DNA of 64,000 nucleotides. Origin: Mycolicibacterium moriokaense (lineage in GTDB: Bacteria; Actinomycetota; Actinomycetes; Mycobacteriales; Mycobacteriaceae). Below are positions 25,935-33,859 of this stretch, piece after piece (positions within the stretch are counted from its first letter, which is position 1; each line of letters starts with the position of its first letter). The notes beneath the pieces were generated by a model. It was not told the DNA's origin. It saw only the letters and a list, made by a program, of their open reading frames with translations, and made no database searches. The stretch is from positions 310,001 to 374,000 of the forward strand of contig NZ_QQBJ01000005.1 in NCBI RefSeq assembly GCF_003347205.1. Direction: 5' to 3'. Made by a program: the position numbers and the translations under genes.

Positions 25935-26554
25935 CAGACACCGGGAAGTAATCGGTCTCGACCCCTTGCAAATACGCGATATTCGCGGGATTCACCGAGA
26001 ACGTTCTCTTCCACCCGTATCCGCCAGAGGATCGCGGCCACCAGGAGGGACAGCGCCGCGATGCTCGCGGGGCCGGCGAAGTAGGCCACGAAGCCGACGT
26101 TGGCGAGCAGCATTCCGGCGTAGGCCGGATGGCGCAGCACCCGATACGGGCCGGAGGAGATCAGCTGGTTTTCCGGGATTCGGACCACACGGTGGGAGTA
26201 CTGAGCACCGAGCTCGTGGATCGCCCATGCGCGTACCGCCACGCCCGAGAGGAACACCGCTGCACACGCGATCGCGACCTGCGGGGATGCCACCGGCTGC
26301 GAATAGGCGGCCACCACGGCAGTGGTGACACGTGCGACAGCGTAAGGAACGAGTGTGCGGTTCTCGGCAGCCGACTGGCGTGGTGTGCCGGCGGTGGTCC
26401 GGGTTTCGGAGAACATCCACATCAAATACGCGGCTACAAAACCGGCCGCGGTCAGACGCCCATCGCCGACGTGCACCGCTACCGCGACGCCGAGGGCACC
26501 GGCAGTCAGCACCAACAGAATTCGAAGGACGTAGGTGGTCAGTCGGTCGGCCAT
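25931..26554 (-). CDS. Isoprenylcysteine methyltransferase (ICMT/PEMT)-like membrane protein
   Basis: A 207-aa membrane protein with about five transmembrane helices. The C-terminal half has the ICMT/phospholipid methyltransferase signature: GPYRVLRHPAYAGMLLANVG, then VEENVLGESREYRVFARG and a final PGVW, which bind S-adenosylmethionine at the membrane. The substrate may be a carboxylate or lipid amine; in this cluster it could methylate the product or its lipid precursor. The ATG at 26554 is used here; an ATG at 26614 would overlap the afsA-like gene by 23 bp. Last codons overlap the P450 start. Confidence 0.82.
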   Translation of the reverse strand: MADRLTTYVLRILLVLTAGALGVAVAVHVGDGRLTAAGFVAAYLMWMFSETRTTAGTPRQSAAENRTLVPYAVARVTTAVVAAYSQPVASPQVAIACAAVFLSGVAVRAWAIHELGAQYSHRVVRIPENQLISSGPYRVLRHPAYAGMLLANVGFVAYFAGPASIAALSLLVAAILWRIRVEENVLGESREYRVFARGRDRLLPGVW

Positions 26555-26591
26555 GCCAAGCCGCCGGCTCTGGGCTCGCCTTCCGCCGAAA

Positions 26592-27428
26592 TCAGGCGGC
26601 GCGCAGTTGCGCATATTCTTCGTCGCTCGCGCATCGGGCCGCGATGAGTACGGAGCCGACCTTTTTGGCCCGACTACCGACCTCGTGCAGGTCGATACTG
26701 AGTTTGTTGGTCTTGTCCGGCGCAGTCACCGCCCAGGACAGCGCGCGCGCGACGCGATCCGGCGGTCCCTCGGTGGGTAGTTCCGCGGTGAAGCCGACGA
26801 AGATCATCTTCGTCCCGAACGGATGGCCGCCCCAGCGGTGCAGGATCACGGTGGTGAGCTGACGGGTAGCTTCCAGAATCGTCGCCACAGCGCTGGCCCG
26901 CGGCGGTAATCCGCCGATGGCGGGCTGCTTTCGGATCCCCGTCCAAACCCGGCCGTCTTCGACGGTCAGCGGACCGATCGCGACGTTTCGCCGGTCCGTC
27001 CGATGCACCAGTTCGGATGAGATGAGTCCATCCTGCAGTGCAGGCGCCGGGCCGCACTTCATCTGCCGTCGCCGGCCGCAGTGCGCCAACCGGGCGTTCG
27101 CGACGCCGCGGCCGAACTGAACGAACTCGAACCAGTGAGCTCCGTCGGGCTCCCGGGCGGCGGTCACCTCTACCGGGCCGTCGAGCTCGCAGAACTTGGT
27201 GAAGTTGAGCCGGACGGTCACGTTGGCATGGTCCAGCATCGAGCCGTGGTCGGCGAGTTCCAGGCCGGCCGCCACCAGAAGCATTCCCGGTACGTGGTCG
27301 AGCGGGTGGTCGAAGAAGACGGGATCGCTGCGGTCGACGCGCGCCAAGCCCCGAATCGGTCCAATGTCGGCGATGTCGATCGCGCGTCCCGGAATCACCT
27401 GAGGCGCAATCGGCGCGAGTACGTTCAT
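26592..27428 (-). CDS. AfsA-like double-hotdog protein, halves in swapped order
   Basis: This 278-aa protein carries A-factor-synthase (AfsA/ScbA/BarX) family motifs. AfsA joins a beta-ketoacyl chain to dihydroxyacetone phosphate as the key step to gamma-butyrolactone signals. Residues 33-118 hold FFDHPLDHVPGMLLVAAG and NFTKFCELDGPVEV, which I know from the second half of AfsA. Residues 138-275 hold SELVHRTD, ILEATRQLTTVILHRWGG, PFGTKMIF and a closing SDEEYAQLR, which match the first half of AfsA. So the two hotdog domains appear circularly permuted. The ATG follows GGAGG. It leads an operon with the ICMT-like gene and P450 and is divergent from the 78-aa/PKS operon. The product is not known; a butyrolactone-like signal is inference. 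Confidence 0.82.
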   Translation of the reverse strand: MNVLAPIAPQVIPGRAIDIADIGPIRGLARVDRSDPVFFDHPLDHVPGMLLVAAGLELADHGSMLDHANVTVRLNFTKFCELDGPVEVTAAREPDGAHWFEFVQFGRGVANARLAHCGRRRQMKCGPAPALQDGLISSELVHRTDRRNVAIGPLTVEDGRVWTGIRKQPAIGGLPPRASAVATILEATRQLTTVILHRWGGHPFGTKMIFVGFTAELPTEGPPDRVARALSWAVTAPDKTNKLSIDLHEVGSRAKKVGSVLIAARCASDEEYAQLRAA

Positions 27429-27487
27429 TCCCGCCTCCTCTGCTGTTGCCCTTTCGGGGATCGTGGCTGACGTGCGCGGCGACAACC

Positions 27488-27505
27488 GCAGTAGAGCCCT
27501 ACTGC
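27488..27505. promoter_or_regulatory. Operator-like palindrome, copy facing afsA-like gene
   Basis: GCAGTAG, AGCC, CTACTGC: perfect 7-bp arms with a 4-bp spacer, 60 bp upstream of the afsA-like start. Read on the minus strand, with flanks to 27509, it begins GATTGCAGTAGGGC, identical to the start of the copy at 27559. Confidence 0.7.
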
Positions 27506-27558
27506 AATCACGCCGATGCGAGGTCAGCACCTAAGTAGTGGCGCGCAGATGCCGGCCA

Positions 27559-27580
27559 GATTGCAGTAGGGCGTTACTGG
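27559..27580. promoter_or_regulatory. Operator-like palindrome, copy facing the PKS operon
   Basis: GATTGCAGTAGGGC followed by GTTACTGG: the same element as 27488-27509 in the opposite orientation, with a weaker right arm (TACTG conserved). It points towards the 78-aa/PKS operon, so each divergent operon has its own copy. Confidence 0.65.
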
Positions 27581-27628
27581 GCTCCGAGCGGCACCGGCGC
27601 GGGACGATTTCGGCGGCCGAACTGGGGA

Positions 27629-27651
27629 CCGTGGCGACCCTTCCGCCACGG
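27629..27651 (+). promoter_or_regulatory. Leader stem-loop ahead of the 78-aa/PKS operon
   Basis: Perfect 8-bp inverted repeat (CCGTGGCG and CGCCACGG) with a 7-nt loop, ending just before the AGAAGGAGAAG ribosome site of the 78-aa gene. In the mRNA it would be a stable 5'-UTR hairpin and could affect translation or decay. Confidence 0.45.
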
Positions 27652-27670
27652 CAGAGAAGGAGAAGCGACG

Positions 27671-27907
27671 ATGAACATCGCAGAGTCCAGCGGTCACGGA
27701 TGCGTGGCGACTGTGGCCGCTCAGCACGCGACCGGACACACCTGGGCGGCGGACGGCACCCTGCTGCGCGTCGATTGTGAACGCGGGACCGGCTGGGTGG
27801 CCAGTCGCTACGACCGTCATCTCCGCCTCATCCAGCAGGTCAGGGGCTCGGATGAGGAAGTGCATCGAGTGGCGGCGCGGTGGGCGCGCGGTCGGGGGCG
27901 ATCATGA
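27671..27907 (+). CDS. Small protein of unknown function, coupled to the PKS
   Basis: A 78-aa protein starting MNIAESSGHGCVATVAAQHA; the second half is rich in Arg and ends ARWARGRGRS. I recognise no family, and there is no signal peptide or membrane segment. It has a strong AAGGAGAAG ribosome site, and its stop overlaps the PKS start by ATGA, so it is well placed to be a real gene setting PKS translation. It is too short and lacks the DSL motif to be an acyl carrier protein. Confidence 0.65.
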   Translation: MNIAESSGHGCVATVAAQHATGHTWAADGTLLRVDCERGTGWVASRYDRHLRLIQQVRGSDEEVHRVAARWARGRGRS

Positions 27908-30681
27908 GGTTCGACGCACATCGACAGGGCACAGACGGGCTTCGCCCCGGCGAGCCGATCGCTGTTCTCGGGATCGGCTGTCGCTTTCCCGGCGGAGTCG
28001 ACTCACCGGAGGACCTGTGGCAGTTGCTATCCGAAGAACGGGACGCGATTTCGCCCTTTCCCACCGACCGAGGCTGGAATCTCGAAGCGCTGTTCGGGCC
28101 CGACCCGGACGCGCCGCGGGCGACGTACGTCCGCGCGGGGGGCTTCGTCGAGAACGTGGCCGATTTCGACGCGGCGTTCTTCGGGATCAGTCCGCATGAG
28201 GCCCAAGCCATGGATCCCCAGCAGCGGCTGCTGTTGGAGGCGACGTGGGAGGCGTTGGAACGAGCGCGGATCAATCCGAGCACCCTGCACGGCAGCGATA
28301 CGGGCGTGTTCATCGGCGCATGCGAACAGGAGTACGGCGCGCGTATCTACGACGAGACCGAGGGCTACGCGCGCTACCTGGTGACGGGCACACCGGCCAG
28401 CGTCGCGTCGGGTCGACTGGCCCACACGCTGGGGCTGCAGGGGCCCGCGCTGACGGTCGACACGGCATGCTCGTCGTCGTTGGTCGCGTTGCACCTCGCC
28501 GTGAGGTCGCTGCGGTCGGGCGAGTGTGGGCTGGCCGTCGCCGGCGGCGCGACCGTGGTGTGCTCACCCAGCGTCTATGTCGGGTTCGGTCGCCAGGGCG
28601 CGCTGGCTCCGGACGGACGCTCCAAACCGTTCGCGGCGGCCGCGGACGGATTCGGCGCCTCGGAGGGGGTCGGGGTGCTGGTGCTGGCCACCCTGTCGCG
28701 TGCGCGAAACCTCGGTTACCCGGTACTCGCGCTCATCCGGGGCAGCGCGGTCGGCCAAGACGGCGCGTCGGAAGCGCTTTCGGCTCCCAGTGGCCCGGCG
28801 CAGCAGCGGGTCATCAGGCAAGCCCTGCTCGACGCCGACCTGACGGCGGGCGACGTCGACGTGGTCGAGGCGCACGGCGCCGGAACCAGGATCGGCGATC
28901 CGGTCGAAGCGGAGGCGTTGCGGGCAACGTACGGTCAGGCCCACTCGGCGAAAAGGCCATTGCTGATCGGCTCGGTCAAATCGAACATCGGCCACACTCA
29001 GTTCGCGGCAGGCGTCGCCGGGGTGATCAAGATGGTGCTGTCCATTCGCAATGGGACGGTGCCGGCGACGCTTCACCTGGATTCCCCTACGCCGCAGGTG
29101 GACTGGTCCTCGGGGACGATGACGGTGGTGGGAACCGCATGTCCGTGGCCCGACCAGAGCGACCGCCCCCGGCGTGCCGGGGTGTCGGCGTTCGGCATCA
29201 GTGGAACCAACGCCCACGTGATAGTGGAACAGGCACCGCCGCAGTATTCGACGGTGAAATACTCATCCGAGCGTTCGACGGTGTTGCCATGGGTGCTGTC
29301 CGCGAAGTCGGCGTCTGCATTGGCTGAGCAAGGGAGTCGGCTGCGGCGATTCGTCGAACAGCGCACCGACCCGGATCTCAACGACATCGCGTATTCATTG
29401 GCCGCCACCCGCGCGTCCTTCGACCACCGGGCCGTGGTGATCGGTGCCGATCGTCGCGAATTGATGCACGGGCTGACGGCCATCTCCTGCGGCGCGCCCG
29501 CGGCCAACGTGGTGACAGGCAAGGCCGCCGCGACGGGGAGGACGGTCTTCGTCTTTCCGGGACAGGGTTCTGAGTGGACGGGCATGGCGGCCGAACTGGT
29601 GCAGACCGCACCGGTATTCGCTGACCAGATGCGGCGCTGCGACAACGCGTTCGCCGAGTTTGTCGACTGGTCGCTGCTCGAGGTCGTGCGTGGGCGCGAC
29701 GTCGAGCAGCGCCTGGACCGGGTCGACGTGGTGCAGCCCGCGCTGTTCGCGGTGATGGTTTCGCTTGCCGCGCAGTGGCGTTCGCTGGGGATTCACCCAG
29801 ACGCCGTCCTGGGCCATTCGCAGGGCGAGATCGCCGCCGCCTATGTCGCGGGCGCGCTTTCGTTGCGAGACGCCGCGAAGGTCGTCTGCCTGCGCAGCAA
29901 AGCGGTCCGGGCGATCTCCGGGGCCGGCGGAATGGTCTCGATGGCGCAGCCCGTCGAGCGGGTGCTCGAGTTCATCGAGCACTGGGGGCAGTCGCTTGCG
30001 GTCGCCGCACGCAACGGGCCGTCGTTCACGGTGGTCACCGGAGACGCGACGGCGTTGGATGAGCTTTTGACCGTCTGCGAGCGAGACGACATCAGGGCGA
30101 CGCGGATTCCCGTCGACTACGCCTCGCACTCGCCGGAGGTCGATGAGTTGCGGGACACGCTGCGCGAGTCGTTGTCCGGTCTGCGACCCGAAACCAGCGA
30201 TATCGCCTTCATCTCCGCCGTCACCGGCGCCGGGCTGGACACGTCGTGCCTCGACGGAGACTACTGGTTCGCCAATCTGCGGCAGCCGGTCTTGTTCGAC
30301 CACGCCATCCGATGGGCCCACGAGCACGGATATCGCGCGTTTGTCGAGGCCAGTCCACACCCCGTGCTGACCACCGCCATCCGGGATTCGCTGGATGAGT
30401 ACGGCGATGAGCACATCGTGGTGGGAACGATGAGACGCAACGAGGGTGGCATGCGCCGCCTGCTGTTGTCGGCGGCCGAGGCATACGTCAGTGGCATATC
30501 GCCGGATTGGGCGAGCATGTTCGACGGCACGGACGCCGACTGCGTCGAGTTGCCGACCTATGCCTTCCAGCGAAAGCGCTACTGGCTTGACACGCTTCCC
30601 GGATCCGCCGACGCGGGCAGCCTGTTGGTGGCCTCGGCCGAGCGTCCGCTGCTCGGTGCGGTTGTTGCGCAGGCTGATTGA
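27904..30681 (+). CDS. Type I polyketide synthase, KS-AT only, ending at a DH stub
   Basis: This 925-aa PKS has a ketosynthase (about residues 15-445) with Cys189 in TACSSS, His324 in EAHGAGT (usual EAHGTGT) and His364 in KSNIGHT. The acyltransferase (about 546-840) has nucleophile Ser639 in GHSQGE and YASH at 739-742, the pattern of methylmalonyl-CoA-selective AT domains. The post-AT linker ends YAFQRKRYW, then ERPLLGAVVAQAD and stop. PLLG-x-V is how a dehydratase domain begins, so the protein stops at a module boundary, with no DH, KR or ACP. The convergent cyclase gene ends 16 bp later, so no remainder exists. It may work with a separate ACP, or be a truncated remnant; intact active sites favour function. 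Confidence 0.9.
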   Translation: MRFDAHRQGTDGLRPGEPIAVLGIGCRFPGGVDSPEDLWQLLSEERDAISPFPTDRGWNLEALFGPDPDAPRATYVRAGGFVENVADFDAAFFGISPHEAQAMDPQQRLLLEATWEALERARINPSTLHGSDTGVFIGACEQEYGARIYDETEGYARYLVTGTPASVASGRLAHTLGLQGPALTVDTACSSSLVALHLAVRSLRSGECGLAVAGGATVVCSPSVYVGFGRQGALAPDGRSKPFAAAADGFGASEGVGVLVLATLSRARNLGYPVLALIRGSAVGQDGASEALSAPSGPAQQRVIRQALLDADLTAGDVDVVEAHGAGTRIGDPVEAEALRATYGQAHSAKRPLLIGSVKSNIGHTQFAAGVAGVIKMVLSIRNGTVPATLHLDSPTPQVDWSSGTMTVVGTACPWPDQSDRPRRAGVSAFGISGTNAHVIVEQAPPQYSTVKYSSERSTVLPWVLSAKSASALAEQGSRLRRFVEQRTDPDLNDIAYSLAATRASFDHRAVVIGADRRELMHGLTAISCGAPAANVVTGKAAATGRTVFVFPGQGSEWTGMAAELVQTAPVFADQMRRCDNAFAEFVDWSLLEVVRGRDVEQRLDRVDVVQPALFAVMVSLAAQWRSLGIHPDAVLGHSQGEIAAAYVAGALSLRDAAKVVCLRSKAVRAISGAGGMVSMAQPVERVLEFIEHWGQSLAVAARNGPSFTVVTGDATALDELLTVCERDDIRATRIPVDYASHSPEVDELRDTLRESLSGLRPETSDIAFISAVTGAGLDTSCLDGDYWFANLRQPVLFDHAIRWAHEHGYRAFVEASPHPVLTTAIRDSLDEYGDEHIVVGTMRRNEGGMRRLLLSAAEAYVSGISPDWASMFDGTDADCVELPTYAFQRKRYWLDTLPGSADAGSLLVASAERPLLGAVVAQAD

Positions 30682-30697
30682 GGCGATGCGGCGACGG

Positions 30698-33600
30698 CTA
30701 CATCGCGCAGGCCCAGGCGATGTGTTGTTCGAAGCCAAGCGATTTGGCCATCGCCCGATAACGAGTAACGAACTCGCGGTAGGTCACGTCTTCGCCACGG
30801 GCCCGAGCGAGCAGGGCGCGTAGCCGCAGCAGCGTGATGTCGCGCACCGCCAGACCTTCGGCTGCAGGCAACTGCGCCAACTGATCGATCGCGGACTGCG
30901 CTTCGGTGACGTCGCCCCGGCTGCCGCGGTCCAACAGCGTTTCCACCAGGATGCCGGTGCCGCACACGCCATACCCGAGCCGGCCCGCCCGGTACAGGCC
31001 GGCGACGGCATCGCGCATCACGGGGATCGCGTCGTCGCGGTCGCCGCTTCTCGCGCGTTCGCGCGCCACATACAGATCCAGGAACGGAATCCCATAGAAG
31101 AAGCCCCGGTCGCCGAGCCACCTGTCGCGAACCTGCAGCAGCAACTCGAGGCCCCGCCGGCGGTCGGCCGCGGCATCGCGAGACACCAGGGCCACACCCA
31201 GTGCGAACCTGACGACGCCGACAGCGATGTCGTCGCTGGACCCCTCGGCGATCTCGAGCGCCTCCTCGATGGCGCGCACCGCGACGTCGTCCGCTTGCAG
31301 CACCCCGTAGAAGATCGGCCAGCCGAACCGGTAGGTGACGACCGCGCCGTAGGTCAGCGGGTCGCTGTCTTGTGCCATCGCCACGGCGCGCTCGAGGTCG
31401 TCGCGCCAGCCGTCGTCACCCACCCACCATCGGGCGACACCGCGCGATGCCAACGCCACCGCCAGCGGCGAGCCGAAACCGAAACTGGCGCCCCTGGTGG
31501 GGTCGCCCTCGGCCAACTCGATGACGGTCTGCGACCACCGCAGGATGGGGGCCATCTCACCGGTGTCGAACCAGATCGCGATCGCCCAGGAGGCAAGGCC
31601 GCTGGTCAGGTTCGGGTCACCGATCGAGTCGAGCAGCGCCATCTGTTCCGATGCCAGCGCGGACGCCTCGCGTGCGCGGCCGGACATGAGGAGTTCGACT
31701 GCCGGCGCCGTCATGCCGACGGCCAGCGAGGTGTCGTCTCCTGCCGCGCTGCACAACTGGCGCAGATCGGCGTAACAGCCGGAGACGTCCTCACGGACGC
31801 GCGGGGCGCTCACGCACAGCATGGTGCGGGGTGCGATCTGCATAGCGGAACGGCCCACGTCCTCCGGCAGCGCGTCGGCGATCTGGCGGGCGTGCTCCCA
31901 ACTCGCCCGCGCGGCGACGACGTCGCGGTTGGTCAACCACCCGGCGGCGCGCATGTGCCACGCGTAGGCGCTTTGCAGGTCGCCGGCGGCCTCGAGGTGC
32001 TCGGCGATCAGCGTGGCGTTGTGGTCGGCCAATTGTGGGGCGTGCGATTCGATGGCAGCGGCCAGCCGGCGATGTGCCCCTGCACGATCGGACTTCAACT
32101 GCGATTCATAGGCGACCGCACGAATGAGCGGATGATGAAACACGTACTCGGCGTGCGGAATGAACGCGATCTGGTCGATCAGCTCGGTGGCGATCAGTTC
32201 GTCGAGTGTCGGGTTGCTCTCCAAAGCGGTCAGCAGTTGCGCCCCGAACCGCGAACCGATGACCGACGCGGTGTTCAATGTCCGCTTGGCGCCGTTGCTC
32301 AGCCGGTCGATGCGCGCTTCGATGGCCGCTTGCACCGTGGCGGGCACGCTCACCTCGGCGACGTCGGTATGGCAGGAGTAACCGCCGTGCTCGCCGGTGA
32401 GCGCACCGCGCTGGACCAACTCGCGCACCATCTCCTCGGCGAAGAACGGGTTGCCCGCGGCTCGCCCGGCGATGGTCGCCGCCAGTTCACCGAGCGAGGG
32501 ATCCTCACCCAGCAACTCACCCAGCAGCGCAAGGGTGTCCGAATCGGCCAGTGGGGCAAGCGCTATCGTCTGCGCGCCGGATGCCGTGGTCAGTGCACCC
32601 CGGTACTGCGGGCGGGCGGTGATCAACACCATCAACGGGGTGCGTGGAATGACCTGCAGCACGTCTGCGATCAGCGACTCGCTGGCCGCATCGATCCAGT
32701 GCGCGTCCTCGATGATGTACACGGCGGGTTCGGTGCGCGCGAGAACCGCGGTCCTGATCAGCGCGGTCAACCGCCGCCGCCGCGCGTCCGGGTCGATCTG
32801 GGGCAACGTCACACCGGGGTCGGCGATGCCGAGCAGATCGTCCAGCAGCAGTAGATCCTGTGGGTCGGCCCCGTGGATCTGCCGCCGCACTTCCGCGCGG
32901 GCGGCGTGACCGTCGAGGCCGGCGACGCCGGTGCCCGTCACCAGCAACTGCGCCACCGCCCGGAACGGTAGGTCGCTGGCGTGTGACTCGCAGAAAGCCC
33001 AGAACACCTCGACGTCGTGTGCGGACGCCGACGCGGCAGCCTCGCGGGCCACCCGGGACTTTCCGACGCCGGGCGCGCCCACCACGTTCACCACGCCGCC
33101 GCGGCCGCCGATGGTGCGGTCGACGAGCGCGTTGAGCGCGGCCATCTCCCACCGGCGGCCGACCAGGCCCGCCTCGGTCCGTCCCGTCGGCCCATTGCGC
33201 GGACCGATCCCCGTCAGCCTGCGTGCCAGCACCGGGTCGACGGCGCCCTTGATGTGTACCCACTCCGGCTCGGCCAGCAGCACGGCGTGCTCGACGAGTC
33301 GCGCGGTGGATTCCGACACCAGCACGCCGCCGGGCGGCGCCGCGGATTCCATTCGCTGCGCCAACCCGACATGCTCGCCGGTCGCGGCGTATCGCGTTGT
33401 CCCCGAGCCGATCTCACCGGCGATCACCTGGCCGGAGTTCACGCCCACCCGCAATTGCAGAGCGACGTGATCGTCTCGTGCCACCTCGACGGCCAGCCTG
33501 CCGGCCTGCTCCTGGATGGCGAGTGCGGCCAGGCAGCCCCGAAAAGCATGGTCCTCCAGAGCAATCGGAGCGCCGAAGGTCGCCATCACCCCGTCACCGG

Positions 33601-33859
33601 TGTACTCGACTGTGCCCCCGTAGCGGCGCACCACCGACGCCGAACTCTCCAGCAGCGCGGTCATGATTTCGCGCCACCGCTCGATGTGCACGGTGGCGGC
33701 GATGTCCATGGAGCGCACCACGTCGGCGAACAGCACCGTCACCTGCTTGTACTCGGGCCGGTCGTCCGATGCCGCGGTCGGGGCGCCGCACTCGTCGCAG
33801 AACTTGGCGTTCGGCCGAAGCTCCGTGCCGCATTTCGCGCACGCCCGACCCCCGCTCAC
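30698..33859 (-). CDS. Cyclase-domain STAND ATPase, paralogue 1 (last of four)
   Basis: A 1053-aa protein: zinc ribbon CAKCGTELRPNAKFCDECG (about 7-25), class III nucleotidyl cyclase domain (about 36-215), STAND ATPase with Walker A GAPGVGKS (261-268) and Walker B IIEDAHWIDAASES, then a TPR-like helical tail. In the cyclase domain both metal aspartates are present (D46 in LFADVV, D89 in TGDG) and the arginine R169 is kept. However, the substrate lysine position is Glu85 (VEYTGDG) and the transition-state Asn is Gly165 (HVGLAQR). Activity is therefore doubtful or of altered specificity. GTG start overlaps paralogue 2 by GTGA. It converges with the PKS. Confidence 0.88.
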   Translation of the reverse strand: MSGGRACAKCGTELRPNAKFCDECGAPTAASDDRPEYKQVTVLFADVVRSMDIAATVHIERWREIMTALLESSASVVRRYGGTVEYTGDGVMATFGAPIALEDHAFRGCLAALAIQEQAGRLAVEVARDDHVALQLRVGVNSGQVIAGEIGSGTTRYAATGEHVGLAQRMESAAPPGGVLVSESTARLVEHAVLLAEPEWVHIKGAVDPVLARRLTGIGPRNGPTGRTEAGLVGRRWEMAALNALVDRTIGGRGGVVNVVGAPGVGKSRVAREAAASASAHDVEVFWAFCESHASDLPFRAVAQLLVTGTGVAGLDGHAARAEVRRQIHGADPQDLLLLDDLLGIADPGVTLPQIDPDARRRRLTALIRTAVLARTEPAVYIIEDAHWIDAASESLIADVLQVIPRTPLMVLITARPQYRGALTTASGAQTIALAPLADSDTLALLGELLGEDPSLGELAATIAGRAAGNPFFAEEMVRELVQRGALTGEHGGYSCHTDVAEVSVPATVQAAIEARIDRLSNGAKRTLNTASVIGSRFGAQLLTALESNPTLDELIATELIDQIAFIPHAEYVFHHPLIRAVAYESQLKSDRAGAHRRLAAAIESHAPQLADHNATLIAEHLEAAGDLQSAYAWHMRAAGWLTNRDVVAARASWEHARQIADALPEDVGRSAMQIAPRTMLCVSAPRVREDVSGCYADLRQLCSAAGDDTSLAVGMTAPAVELLMSGRAREASALASEQMALLDSIGDPNLTSGLASWAIAIWFDTGEMAPILRWSQTVIELAEGDPTRGASFGFGSPLAVALASRGVARWWVGDDGWRDDLERAVAMAQDSDPLTYGAVVTYRFGWPIFYGVLQADDVAVRAIEEALEIAEGSSDDIAVGVVRFALGVALVSRDAAADRRRGLELLLQVRDRWLGDRGFFYGIPFLDLYVARERARSGDRDDAIPVMRDAVAGLYRAGRLGYGVCGTGILVETLLDRGSRGDVTEAQSAIDQLAQLPAAEGLAVRDITLLRLRALLARARGEDVTYREFVTRYRAMAKSLGFEQHIAWACAM

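Noticed and set aside
27671-27907. 78-aa ORF as a stand-alone acyl carrier protein for the KS-AT
   Set aside because: No D-S-L phosphopantetheine site and no helical ACP pattern.
30682-30697. Continuation of the PKS into a DH domain by frameshift
   Set aside because: Only 16 bp remain before the convergent cyclase gene, whose C-terminal codons are intact and match its three paralogues, so no hidden DH coding sequence fits.
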